DNA of 64,000 bases from Pseudomonadota bacterium (GTDB taxonomy: Bacteria > Pseudomonadota > Gammaproteobacteria > Burkholderiales > Burkholderiaceae_C): assembly GCA_021845965.1 (NCBI GenBank), contig JAJZUZ010000004.1:17362-81361 (forward strand). Direction: 5' to 3'. Shown here in pieces: positions 1-8,967 of this stretch. Every line of letters starts with the position of its first letter. Positions within the stretch are counted from its first letter, which is position 1. The notes under the pieces were generated by a model. That model searched no databases. It was not told the origin of the DNA and saw only the letters and a program-made list of their open reading frames with translations. The position numbers were made by a program, and so were the translations under genes.

Positions 1-100
1 GATCGAAGGCAACACGCCGGCGCAGTTCGCCGCCCAGATGAAGGCCGAGTACCAGGCCTACAAGAAGGTCGTCGACGCCGCCAAGCTGTCGCTCGACTGA
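1..100 (+). CDS. Bug/TctC-type solute-binding receptor, C-terminal end only
   Basis: The reading frame from base 2 to the stop at 98-100 gives 32 residues beginning IEGNTPAQFAAQMKAEYQAY and ending in LSLD. This tail (TP-x-QFAA, then E-x-x-x-Y/W-x-K-V-V) looks like the last helix of periplasmic receptors of the tripartite tricarboxylate transporter (Bug/TctC) family, which are very numerous in Comamonadaceae. Such receptors bind carboxylates or related small molecules in the periplasm. Only the tail is visible, so the substrate cannot be inferred. xerD follows 19 bp downstream. Confidence 0.6.
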   Translation, partial: IEGNTPAQFAAQMKAEYQAYKKVVDAAKLSLD

Positions 101-119
101 GTCGCCACCGGCCCCGGGC

Positions 120-1016
120 ATGGACGATGCATCGGTTGATGCCTTCATCGATGCCCTGTGGCTGGAGGAGGGCCTGTCGCGCAACACGCTGACGGCCTAC
201 CGCCGCGACCTGACGCTCTACGCCCGCTGGCTGCAAGGCCGCGGGCGTCGTCTTTTGCAGACGACCGAACACGACCTCAATGCCTATTTCGCCGCCCGCC
301 ACAGCGAGACGCGCGCCACCACTGCCAACCGGCGCCTGACCGTCTTCAAGCGCTACTTCCGCTGGGCGCTGCGCGAGCGGCAGATCGAGGTCGACCCCAC
401 GCTGCGCCTGCAGGCCGCCAAACAGCCGCTACGCGTGCCCAAGACGCTGACCGAAGCCCAGGTCGAGGCGCTGCTGGCCGCGCCCGGTGACGCCACAGCG
501 CTGGCCGTGCGTGACCGCACCATGCTGGAGCTGATGTACGCCAGCGGCCTGCGCGTGAGCGAGCTGGTGGGGCTCAAGACCTTCAACGTCAGCCTGTCCG
601 AGCACGTGCTGCGCGTCTTCGGCAAGGGCAGCAAGGAGCGCCTGGTGCCATACGGCGAGGTGGCCGCCGGCTGGCTGCAGCGCTACCTGCGCGAGGCGCG
701 CCCCGCCTTGCTGGGCGGCGGACAGAGCGACGATCTCTTCGTGACCTTGCGCGGCACGCGCGCCGGCGAGGCCATGACGCGCGTGATGTTCTGGATGCTG
801 GTGAAAAAGTACGCGCAGGCGGCCGGCATCACCGCGCCGCTGTCACCGCATACCTTGCGCCACGCCTTCGCCACCCATCTGCTCAACCATGGGGCCGACC
901 TGCGCGCGGTGCAGATGCTGCTGGGGCACGCCGACATCTCCACCACCACCATCTATACCCATGTGGCGCGCGAGCGGCTCAAGACGCTGCATGCGCAGCA
1001 TCACCCGCGCGGGTAG
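120..1016 (+). CDS. xerD: Site-specific tyrosine recombinase XerD
   Basis: A 298-residue tyrosine recombinase, the usual length for XerC/XerD. Residues about 5-95 form the SAM-like core-binding domain. The catalytic domain carries the full set of residues: R145 in GLRVSEL, K169 in FGKGSKERLVP, H244 and R247 in SPHTLRHAFATHLL, H270 in LLGHADISTT, and the nucleophile Y279 in TIYTHV. XerD acts with XerC at dif to resolve chromosome dimers at the division septum. The XerD rather than XerC assignment rests on overall resemblance, since no partner gene is visible. The start is the ATG at 120, closely after the receptor gene. The downstream GST starts 9 bp after the stop. Confidence 0.9.
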   Translation: MDDASVDAFIDALWLEEGLSRNTLTAYRRDLTLYARWLQGRGRRLLQTTEHDLNAYFAARHSETRATTANRRLTVFKRYFRWALRERQIEVDPTLRLQAAKQPLRVPKTLTEAQVEALLAAPGDATALAVRDRTMLELMYASGLRVSELVGLKTFNVSLSEHVLRVFGKGSKERLVPYGEVAAGWLQRYLREARPALLGGGQSDDLFVTLRGTRAGEAMTRVMFWMLVKKYAQAAGITAPLSPHTLRHAFATHLLNHGADLRAVQMLLGHADISTTTIYTHVARERLKTLHAQHHPRG

Positions 1017-1025
1017 ACTGCCCGC

Positions 1026-1715
1026 ATGATCACCGTCCACCATCTCGAAACCTCGCGCTCGCAGCGTGTGCTCTGGCTGCTCGAAGAGCTGGGCCTGCCC
1101 TACGAACTCAAGGTCTACCGGCGCGACCCGCGCACCCGCCTGGCGCCGCCCGAGCTCAAGCAGGTGCATCCGCTGGGCAAGTCGCCCGTCATCACCGAGG
1201 GCACGGAGGTCGTGGCCGAATCCGGCGCCATCCTGGAATACCTGGCCGAGCAGCACGGTGCCCGGGCGGCGGGCGAGCTGGCGCAGCTGGTGCCGCCACC
1301 GGGCACGCCGGCGCACCGGCAGTGCCGCTTCTGGATGCACTACGCGGAGGGCTCGCTGATGAACTGGCTGGTGATGAAGCTGGTCTTCATGACGATTCCG
1401 CGCCAGCCCATGCCCTTCTTCGTGCGACCGATCGCGCGCAAGCTCTGCGGCCGCGTGATCGACCAGCTGATCGAGCCCAATGTGAAGGGCGCGCTCGCCT
1501 TCATGGAGCAGCACCTCGCCAGCCATGCGTGGTTTGCCGGCGACGCCATCAGCCTGGCGGATTTCCAGATGAGCTTTGCGGTCGAGGCGGCGCTTTCGCG
1601 CGGCTCGGACACGGCGGCCTACCCGCACGTGCGCGCGTGGCGCGACCGCATCAATGCACGGCCGGCCTACCAGCGTGCGTTGCAGCGCGGCGGCCCGGTG
1701 CTGGCAGGGCTCTGA
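1026..1715 (+). CDS. Glutathione S-transferase family protein
   Basis: A 229-residue protein with an N-terminal thioredoxin-like domain (about residues 1-80; HHLETSRSQRVLWLLEELGL, then the HPLGKSPVI and VAESGAILEYL segments that form the glutathione site) followed by an all-helical C-terminal domain. Cytosolic GSTs of this type conjugate glutathione to electrophiles or reduce peroxides; the physiological substrate cannot be read from the sequence. It lies 9 bp after xerD on the same strand, so cotranscription is possible. The next gene is convergent and ends 10 bp away. The ATG at 1026 fits the family start (MITVHH). Confidence 0.85.
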   Translation: MITVHHLETSRSQRVLWLLEELGLPYELKVYRRDPRTRLAPPELKQVHPLGKSPVITEGTEVVAESGAILEYLAEQHGARAAGELAQLVPPPGTPAHRQCRFWMHYAEGSLMNWLVMKLVFMTIPRQPMPFFVRPIARKLCGRVIDQLIEPNVKGALAFMEQHLASHAWFAGDAISLADFQMSFAVEAALSRGSDTAAYPHVRAWRDRINARPAYQRALQRGGPVLAGL

Positions 1716-1724
1716 GCGGCCGGT

Positions 1725-2978
1725 TCAGGGCGCGTCGAGATTCTCGGCCCAGGCCAGGGCCTGCAGGTGGGCCCAGTTGACCTGGTGGTTGGAGAGGTGC
1801 AACTGCGTGGCGGCGCGTGCAAAGGCCGCGTCGTCGGCCGACTCGCAGGCCAGGGTGAGGTCCAGGAAGGGCGCGAACATGCCCTTGCGGTGCAGCAGCG
1901 CTTCCGTCACGTTGGCCGAGAGCGAGATCGACTCCAGCGCCTGTTCCATCGGCAGGCCCAGCATGGTGTCCAGCAGCGAGAAGATGCCCACCACGAAGGC
2001 GTCGTCCGCCTCCTCGGGCGGCAGCAGCTCGGCCGCCAGCAGTTCCATGAGGCGGCCGCGCACCACGGCCATATTGCCGACCGCCGGCGCCGTGCCGCCC
2101 GCGCGCGAGGTGGTCATCAGCAGCGCCGCCCAGCGGAACAGCTTCTGCAGGCCCAGGATCATCACCGCGTGGCGGAAGGAGGTGATCTCGCAGCTCAGGC
2201 CGAAGCCGGCCGAGTTGATGAAGCGCAGCAGATTGAAGGACAGCGTGGGGTCGCGCTTGAGGACTTCCTCGATCTCGCCCACGTCCGCATTGCGCCGCAC
2301 CAGGTTGATGAGCTGGATGATGTTGGCCTGGGCCGGGCGTAGCGTCTGCCCCTTGATCACCACCGGGGTCGCAAACCAGTAGCCCTGGAACAGCTTGATG
2401 CCGTGCCGGGCGGCCAGCTCGTACTGCTCGGCGGTCTCCACCTTTTCGGCGATCAGCTCGGCGTCGGTGTGCGCCCGCGCGAACTTGACCAGCGGCTCGA
2501 TCACCTCCGGCTTGATCGTCTGCAGGTCGATCTTGATGTAGCTCGCCAGCGGCAGCCAGCCGGCATAGGGCTTGGCCAGCATGAGCTGGCTGCAGGCGAG
2601 CCGGAAGCCCTTGCGCTTGACCTCCAGCATGGCGGGCAGGCGTGCGTCGATCTCCGACTGGGTGTGGCCCTCGATGGGCGGCACTTCCAGCACCACGCGC
2701 TCGGGGTGGATCAGCTCCAGGTGCCGACCGGACAGGCTCTCGTGCGTGCAGTTGATGAACATGGTCTTGCGCCCCATCAGGGCCTGCAGCTCGGCGTGCG
2801 AGAGCACGTTGAACAGCATCTCGGCATCGCTGGCGGCGCTGTAGGGCTGGCCGGCCATGGAGCGGTCGAACAGCTCGTAGCCGATGACCTCGCGGTGCTC
2901 GTCCAGGATGGCCTGGCGCGCAATCGCGGTCTGGTCTTCGGCGGCCTGCGGGGCAGTAGCTTCGAGGGGCGTGGACAT
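1725..2978 (-). CDS. EAL-HDOD domain protein, degenerate EAL half
   Basis: About 417 residues from the ATG at 2978, chosen because AAGAG lies just upstream; an in-frame ATG at 3005 would add nine residues, and the open frame beyond that is antisense to the next gene. The N-terminal half is an EAL-like fold: GYELF replaces GYEAL, KIDLQ and AEKVET survive, but the DDFG metal-binding region is replaced by ACSQLMLAKPYAG, so phosphodiesterase activity is unlikely. The C-terminal half is HDOD (DPTLSFNLLRFINSAGFGL, then a long helical region). Proteins of this YuxH-like architecture are usually non-enzymatic signalling adaptors linked to c-di-GMP, motility or surface behaviour. Transcribed divergently from the DUF455 gene with about 50 bp between them. 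Confidence 0.8.
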   Translation of the reverse strand: MSTPLEATAPQAAEDQTAIARQAILDEHREVIGYELFDRSMAGQPYSAASDAEMLFNVLSHAELQALMGRKTMFINCTHESLSGRHLELIHPERVVLEVPPIEGHTQSEIDARLPAMLEVKRKGFRLACSQLMLAKPYAGWLPLASYIKIDLQTIKPEVIEPLVKFARAHTDAELIAEKVETAEQYELAARHGIKLFQGYWFATPVVIKGQTLRPAQANIIQLINLVRRNADVGEIEEVLKRDPTLSFNLLRFINSAGFGLSCEITSFRHAVMILGLQKLFRWAALLMTTSRAGGTAPAVGNMAVVRGRLMELLAAELLPPEEADDAFVVGIFSLLDTMLGLPMEQALESISLSANVTEALLHRKGMFAPFLDLTLACESADDAAFARAATQLHLSNHQVNWAHLQALAWAENLDAP

Positions 2979-3030
2979 GGTCACTCTTGGAAAGTTCTCC
3001 GGCATTCTAGGGGGATAATTTCGGCGTCTG

Positions 3031-3822
3031 ATGGAGTCGAATGTGGAACTGCGCGCCGCCTGTCTGCAACTGCTGGCCCTGGCCGACCCGGTGGCCAAGG
3101 CGGCGGCCGTCTCGGCGCTGGACCGCGGCGGCCCCATCGATTGCGCACGCGAATTCGCCGCGCCGCCCGGCGTGCCCGGCCGCAGCGAGCGACCGTCCCT
3201 GGTGCCCCACACCCAGATCAAGCCCGGCTCCCTGGCCACCCCGCGCGGCCACGCGGCCCTGGTGCACAGCATCGTGCATATCGAACGCAATGCCATCGAC
3301 CTGGCGCTGGACATCTGCTGGCGCTTTGCCGGCCTGCCCGAGGCTTTCTACCGCGACTGGCTGCAGGTGGCCTTCGAGGAGGCCTATCACTTCACCCTCC
3401 TGCGCAATCACCTGCTGACGCTGGGCTACGACTACGGCGACTTCCCGGCCCACGACGGCTTGTGGGAGATGGCGGAGCGCACCAAGGGCGATCTGCTGGC
3501 GCGTGTGGCGCTGGTGCCGCGCACGCTGGAAGCCCGTGGCCTCGATGCCTCACCGGCGGTAAAGACCAAGCTGGTCTCGATTGGCGATCACCGGGCGGGG
3601 GAGATCCTGGACATCATCCTGCGGGATGAGATTGGGCATGTGGCGACGGGCAATCGCTGGTACGCGTGGGCTTGTGCGCAGCGGGGGCTGGAGCCGGTTG
3701 CTACCTATGCCGAGTTGACGGTTCGGTATGAGGCGCCGAAGTTGAAGAAGCCGTTTAATCTGGATGCTCGTCGTGCTGCAGGCTTCTCCGACGCTGAGTT
3801 GTCGGCTTTGCAGGCGGACTGA
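3031..3822 (+). CDS. Ferritin-like DUF455 family protein
   Basis: A 263-residue protein. It matches the DUF455 family, a ferritin-like di-iron four-helix fold related to MiaE: HIERNAIDLALDICWRF gives the first E-x-x-x pair, FEEAYHF the second E-x-x-H, and RDEIGHVATGNRWY the last E-x-x-H motif. These residues are placed as expected for carboxylate and histidine ligands of a di-iron centre. The biochemical role is not established for most members. It begins at ATG 3031, about 50 bp from the divergent EAL-HDOD gene. Codon use in the last 150 bases becomes visibly less GC-rich than upstream, next to the repeat-bounded island that follows. Confidence 0.8.
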   Translation: MESNVELRAACLQLLALADPVAKAAAVSALDRGGPIDCAREFAAPPGVPGRSERPSLVPHTQIKPGSLATPRGHAALVHSIVHIERNAIDLALDICWRFAGLPEAFYRDWLQVAFEEAYHFTLLRNHLLTLGYDYGDFPAHDGLWEMAERTKGDLLARVALVPRTLEARGLDASPAVKTKLVSIGDHRAGEILDIILRDEIGHVATGNRWYAWACAQRGLEPVATYAELTVRYEAPKLKKPFNLDARRAAGFSDAELSALQAD

Positions 3823-3857
3823 TTGCTCTTTGTTTGATGCCCGTGGCGGGGCGGCTT

Positions 3858-4069
3858 GCCGGGATGTGCGCCCGGCGGCGCAGTCACCTTTCTTTGCTTC
3901 GCCAAAGAAAGGTAACCGAAAGAAAGGCGAGCCGGATTCGTCGTCCCTCCGCTGCGCTACGGGCACGCTGCGTTGCTCGGGTCAGCCGGGGGCTGGCTAA
4001 ACTCGCTTCGCTCAAACAACGCCAGCCCTGATCCGTCTGCCCCTGCGCTACTCGCCTCCTCATTACGGC
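3858..4069. repeat. Left arm of 212-bp inverted repeat
   Basis: This arm is the reverse complement of 4824-5035 over 212 bases with no gaps and six mismatches by hand alignment (about 97% identity). It contains its own hairpins, notably an 11-bp perfect stem ACCTTTCTTTG / CAAAGAAAGGT at 3886-3913 around a six-base loop. It lies right after the DUF455 gene. Similar hairpin-rich sequences are, to my recollection, dispersed intergenically in Comamonadaceae and Xanthomonadaceae and give rise to spurious small ORFs in several frames, as they do here. I do not treat those ORFs as genes. Confidence 0.9.
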
Positions 4070-4100
4070 TAGCGAGACCAAACAGCCAACAGCCAAACCC

Positions 4101-4120
4101 GTGCGCGCTCTCGCGCGCAC
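4101..4120. repeat. 8-bp perfect hairpin inside the island
   Basis: GTGCGCGC-TCTC-GCGCGCAC forms an 8-bp stem with a four-base loop. It lies downstream of the leftward membrane-protein gene (stop at 4180), so it might stop or stabilise that transcript, but no run of T follows it on the minus strand and a terminator call is not justified. Apart from this hairpin, 4070-4179 holds nothing I recognise. Confidence 0.5.
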
Positions 4121-4179
4121 GAATCCCCTCGCGGACAAGGTGCATAAGAGAATTGACTATATGGGGTCTCGGGCGGAGG

Positions 4180-4617
4180 TTATGTCCGCTGTTGGCTCTT
4201 TGCAGAGCGCTCATCTTCTTCCCGGCGGGCTGCTTCCAACTGGATCACCTTCTGCATGGTTTTCTTGTACAGAGGCCAAGCAACTGAAGAAGCCGTTAGC
4301 AGCGTTGGAATAAATACAGCAAGAACAACTGCAAACCACGTGTGTATGTACGCGGGCAGATTTGAGAGAGCGGTTGATGAAGCTAGGGCTGCCGCAATTT
4401 GGAGAAGAAACGCCATGAGAAGCAGCAGTGCGCCTACTATGTACTGTGCTCGCTGGGCGGCTAGTGAAGATGCCACTGGCCGATTGAAGTCCCAGAACGG
4501 CGTGGACTGCAGCAGGATTCCCCGCGACGTGTTGAGGGCGTTACCAATGCAAAAGAAGATGGCTGAAACGAAACCAACGGTCGCGGCGGCCAGTGTGATG
4601 ACAAGTTGCTCGGTCAT
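4180..4617 (-). CDS. Unrecognised small membrane protein, three predicted TM segments
   Basis: I do not recognise this family. From the ATG at 4617 the protein has 145 residues; this start is preferred over a GTG at 4659 because CAGGGA lies six bases before it. Hydrophobic stretches at about residues 4-26, 57-80 and 89-113 suggest three membrane helices. The C-terminal 30 residues are strongly charged (EAARREEDERSAKSQQ), as in a cytoplasmic tail. The gene is clearly poorer in G+C than its neighbours (near half by eye) and is the only gene between the two 212-bp inverted repeats, which suggests recent acquisition. No partner gene lies beside it. Upstream, 4618-4765 holds only weak promoter-like AT-rich sequence. 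Confidence 0.6.
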   Translation of the reverse strand: MTEQLVITLAAATVGFVSAIFFCIGNALNTSRGILLQSTPFWDFNRPVASSLAAQRAQYIVGALLLLMAFLLQIAAALASSTALSNLPAYIHTWFAVVLAVFIPTLLTASSVAWPLYKKTMQKVIQLEAARREEDERSAKSQQRT

Positions 4618-4765
4618 GAATAGTCCCTGCGCGATTTGGACTGGAAGGAACGCAATCACATAGCTAAATGTTTATCCTGAACGACTTTCTTGTTGCCAGC
4701 AAGAGGCCACCAAATATTGCTCCCTACTTGGCAACTGAATGGTTCCGCATCGCCAGCTGATTCAG

Positions 4766-4805
4766 AGACAGGCAAGGACGCGCCATGGCGCGTCCTTGCC
4801 TGTCT
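4766..4805. repeat. Perfect 40-bp palindrome
   Basis: The 20-base half AGACAGGCAAGGACGCGCCA at 4766-4785 is followed directly by its exact reverse complement at 4786-4805, centred on CCATGG, with no spacer and no mismatch. As RNA it would fold into a stem of about 18 pairs with a tiny loop on either strand. No T-run follows on either side, so it is not a typical terminator. It sits 19 bp inside the right inverted-repeat arm and about 150 bp upstream of the leftward membrane gene. A protein- or recombinase-binding site is possible but unproven. Confidence 0.85.
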
Positions 4806-4823
4806 TCGGTATTCGGTTCCCCC

Positions 4824-5035
4824 GCCGTAATGAGGAGGCGAGTAGCGCAGGGACAGCCGGATCAGGGCTGGCGTTGTTTGAGCGAAGCGAGTTTAGCCAG
4901 CCCCCGGCTGGCCCGAGCAACGCAGTGTGCCCGTAGCGTAGCGGAGGGACGACGAATCCGGCTCGCCTTTCTTTCGGTTACCTTTCTTTGGCGGAGCAAA
5001 GAAAGGTGACTGCGCCGCCGGGCGCACATCCCGGC
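4824..5035. repeat. Right arm of 212-bp inverted repeat
   Basis: Reverse-complement partner of 3858-4069, with six mismatches and no gaps. One mismatch falls in the loop of the internal 11-bp hairpin (CTTCGC versus CTCCGC), leaving its stem intact. The arm ends 76 bp before the start of the gamma carbonic anhydrase gene. Arms this long and similar could recombine and invert the 754-bp interior (4070-4823). Confidence 0.9.
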
Positions 5036-5111
5036 CAAACCCTTCGCGGGAGCGGAAAAGGCCGTCTACTTACAATTGACCCATCCCGCAGAAAAGCAAC
5101 GAGAGCTCCCA

Positions 5112-5636
5112 ATGGCAATCTACGAACTCGACGGCCACACCCCAAAACTTGGCCAGAACGCCTACGTCGCCGACAGCGCCCAGGTCATCGGCAAGGTGAC
5201 CCTGGAAGAAAACGCCAGCGTCTGGTTCGGCACCATCATCCGCGGCGACAGCGAACACATCAGGATCGGCCGCAACAGCAATGTGCAGGACGCCAGCGTG
5301 CTGCACGCCGACGAGGGCGTGCCGCTCACGCTGGGCGAGAACGTCTCTGTCGGCCACAAGGTCATGCTGCACGGCTGCACCGTGGGTGACGGCTCGCTGA
5401 TCGGCATCGGCGCCGTGGTGCTGAACCACGCCAAGATCGGCAAGAACTGCCTGGTGGGCGCCGGCGCGCTGGTAACCGAGGGCAAGGAGTTCCCGGATGG
5501 CTCCATGATCCTGGGTAGCCCGGCCAAGGCCGTGAAGCAGCTCAGCCCCGAGCAGATCGAGGGCCTCAAGCGCATCGCGAAGCACTACGTCGAGAACGCG
5601 GAACGTTATCGCAAGGGTTTCAAGAAGATCGGCTGA
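5112..5636 (+). CDS. Gamma-class carbonic anhydrase family protein (YrdA-like)
   Basis: A 174-residue left-handed beta-helix protein with hexapeptide repeats over almost its whole length. The three zinc-ligand histidines of the gamma class are present: VLHADEG, VGHKVMLHGC (two). ATG 5112 (MAIYELDG) is chosen over an in-frame ATG at 5076 because GAGAG lies just upstream and the family starts here. Members hydrate CO2 or are inactive relatives (YrdA, PaaY, CaiE group); activity cannot be decided by reading. hslO begins 31 bp downstream on the same strand, so the two are probably cotranscribed. Confidence 0.85.
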   Translation: MAIYELDGHTPKLGQNAYVADSAQVIGKVTLEENASVWFGTIIRGDSEHIRIGRNSNVQDASVLHADEGVPLTLGENVSVGHKVMLHGCTVGDGSLIGIGAVVLNHAKIGKNCLVGAGALVTEGKEFPDGSMILGSPAKAVKQLSPEQIEGLKRIAKHYVENAERYRKGFKKIG

Positions 5637-5667
5637 AACCAGCGGTCAGTACAAGCAAGAATTTCAC

Positions 5668-6654
5668 GTGTCCGAACTCCACAAATTCCTCTTCGAAGGC
5701 CTGCCGGTGCGCGGCATCCTGGTGCGCCTGACCGATGCCTGGACCGAAATCCTGCGCCGCCGCGCGCAGAGCACCACCGGGCCTTATGCGCCGCCGGTGC
5801 AGGCGCTGCTGGGCGAGATGGCCGCAGCGGGCGCGCTGATGCAGTCCAACATCAAGTTCAATGGCGCGCTGGTCCTGCAGGTGTTCGGCGACGGGCCGGT
5901 CAAGCTGGCCGTGGCCGAGATCCAGTCGGACTTCCGCTTGCGGGCAACGGCCACGGTGCAGGGTGAGGTATCGGTGGATGCGCGCCTGGACGCGCTGGTC
6001 AACGCGCACGGCAAGGGCCGCTGCGCGGTGACGCTGGACCCGCAGGACCGCCTGCCGGGCCAGCAGCCCTACCAGGGCGTGGTGCCGCTGACGGATGCGG
6101 ACGGCCACCGTTCGCAGTCCCTGGCCGAGGCGCTGCAGCTCTATATGCGCCAGAGCGAGCAGCTGGAGACCACGCTGGTGCTGGCGGCCGACGACAAGGT
6201 GGCGGCGGGCCTGCTGATCCAGCGCCTGCCCATCGAAGGCATGGCCAACCTGGCGGGGCAGAACCCGGCCGAGGCCGAGCAGTACGAGGCGGAGCAGTAC
6301 GAGCACTACAACCGCATCGCCACCCTGGCGAGCAGCCTCAAGCGCGAGGAGTTGCTGACGCTGGACGTGGAGACCATCCTGCGCCGCCTGTTCTGGGAAG
6401 AAAAGTTGCAGCGTTTCGAGCCGCTGGCCGGCGAGACCGCGCCGCGCTTTGCCTGCACCTGCAGCCGCGAGCGCGTGGGCGGCATGATCCGCGGCCTGGG
6501 CGAGGTGGAGGCGCGGGAGATCCTGGCCGAGCGCGGCGTCATCCTGGTCGACTGCGAGTTCTGCGGCGCCGCCTATCGCTTCGACGACATCGACGTGACC
6601 CAGCTGTTCACGCAGGCGCAGGACCAGCCGCCTTCGAGCTCTTCAGTGCAGTAA
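5668..6654 (+). CDS. hslO: Redox-regulated chaperone Hsp33
   Basis: A 328-residue Hsp33, somewhat longer than the E. coli protein (about 290). The C-terminal zinc/redox switch is complete: C-x-C in FACTCSRERV and C-x-x-C in VDCEFCGAAY, separated by about 30 residues. In this family the four cysteines hold zinc in the reduced state and form disulfides under oxidative stress, which unfolds the linker and activates holdase activity. The N-terminal substrate-binding domain begins SELHKFLFEGLPVRG. The start is a GTG at 5668 with only a weak upstream AAGCAAGA. The 3' end overlaps the convergent small P-loop gene by 47 bp. Confidence 0.9.
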   Translation: MSELHKFLFEGLPVRGILVRLTDAWTEILRRRAQSTTGPYAPPVQALLGEMAAAGALMQSNIKFNGALVLQVFGDGPVKLAVAEIQSDFRLRATATVQGEVSVDARLDALVNAHGKGRCAVTLDPQDRLPGQQPYQGVVPLTDADGHRSQSLAEALQLYMRQSEQLETTLVLAADDKVAAGLLIQRLPIEGMANLAGQNPAEAEQYEAEQYEHYNRIATLASSLKREELLTLDVETILRRLFWEEKLQRFEPLAGETAPRFACTCSRERVGGMIRGLGEVEAREILAERGVILVDCEFCGAAYRFDDIDVTQLFTQAQDQPPSSSSVQ

Positions 6655-7021
6655 ACAGGCGGAACTCGCAATCGGGGTCGGCGCACTTTTCGCAGACTCC
6701 GGTCCAGCGTGGCGGCGGGCCGTCCTGCGGTTCGATCAGGCGCAGCGCGGCGCGCAGGCGCTCCCGCCCGCTGCCGTAGACGACGCCATAAGCCACCCCC
6801 GCCGCGGCCAGCTGCGCACGCAGCGCGGCATCGGACTCGTGTTGGGCCGGCGTGATGCCGGGCCCGTCCAGGCCCAGGAGCAGCACGCGGTCAAAGGCGC
6901 CGGGCTTCAGGGTATCGGGGGAGGGAGCGTCGCTGACCTGAAGTTCGTTCAGGTGCAATGCAAGATCGCGCGCCAGCTGCGTCTTGCCGGTGGCCGGAGC
7001 GCCGACGACGGCAACCTTCAT
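6608..7021 (-). CDS. Small P-loop NTPase-like protein
   Basis: A 137-residue protein that starts MKVAVVGAPATGKTQLARDL, an N-terminal Walker A loop (GAPATGKT). A possible Walker B-like strand follows (RVLLLGLDGPG). The C-terminal part has three cysteines in VCEKCADPDCEFRLF, a pattern suited to metal binding. I do not recognise a named family; it may be a Burkholderiales-specific ATP/GTP-binding protein. It is the last gene of the leftward pyrG-kdsA-DUF1330-eno-ftsB run, 13 bp after ftsB, and its last 47 bases overlap the 3' end of hslO on the other strand. Confidence 0.6.
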   Translation of the reverse strand: MKVAVVGAPATGKTQLARDLALHLNELQVSDAPSPDTLKPGAFDRVLLLGLDGPGITPAQHESDAALRAQLAAAGVAYGVVYGSGRERLRAALRLIEPQDGPPPRWTGVCEKCADPDCEFRLFTALKSSKAAGPAPA

Positions 7022-7034
7022 GCGGATTGGCGTC

Positions 7035-7310
7035 TTACTTGGCGATCTGGACGTAGATCTCGTTGGGCTTGACCATGCCCAGCTCCAGGCGCGCTTTCTC
7101 TTCCACCATGGCCAGGCCCTCTTTCAGGTCCTGCACCTCGGCGGCGAGGCGGTCATTGGCGAGCTGGGCCTGGGCGTTCTTCTGCTTCTGCGTATCCAGC
7201 TGCGCGGCCATCTGGGCCACCTTGGGCACGCTGCCCCGGCCCAGCCACAGCTGCGCGTGGAGCACCACGAGCAGCGTGATCAGGATGGCCGGGACAAGGC
7301 GCTGGCCCAC
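7035..7310 (-). CDS. ftsB: Cell division protein FtsB (septum formation initiator)
   Basis: A 91-residue protein with a short N-terminal cytoplasmic end, one membrane helix (about residues 6-24, LVPAILITLLVVLHAQLWLG) and a heptad-repeat coiled coil to about residue 70, which is the FtsB/DivIC layout. FtsB forms a periplasmic coiled-coil complex with FtsL and FtsQ and activates septal peptidoglycan synthesis. It starts at a GTG (7310) nine bases after the eno stop; eno-ftsB adjacency is widespread in proteobacteria and supports the call. No strong ribosome site is visible. Confidence 0.85.
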   Translation of the reverse strand: MGQRLVPAILITLLVVLHAQLWLGRGSVPKVAQMAAQLDTQKQKNAQAQLANDRLAAEVQDLKEGLAMVEEKARLELGMVKPNEIYVQIAK

Positions 7311-7319
7311 GGGCGTTGA

Positions 7320-8952
<1,633 letters not shown>

Positions 8953-8967
8953 GGTGCGATTCAAGGT

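Noticed and set aside
3834..5009. Several 65-138-codon ORFs on both strands within the inverted-repeat arms
   Set aside because: They read through the repeat in multiple frames and mirror each other between the two arms, which is expected from the repeat and not from coding selection.
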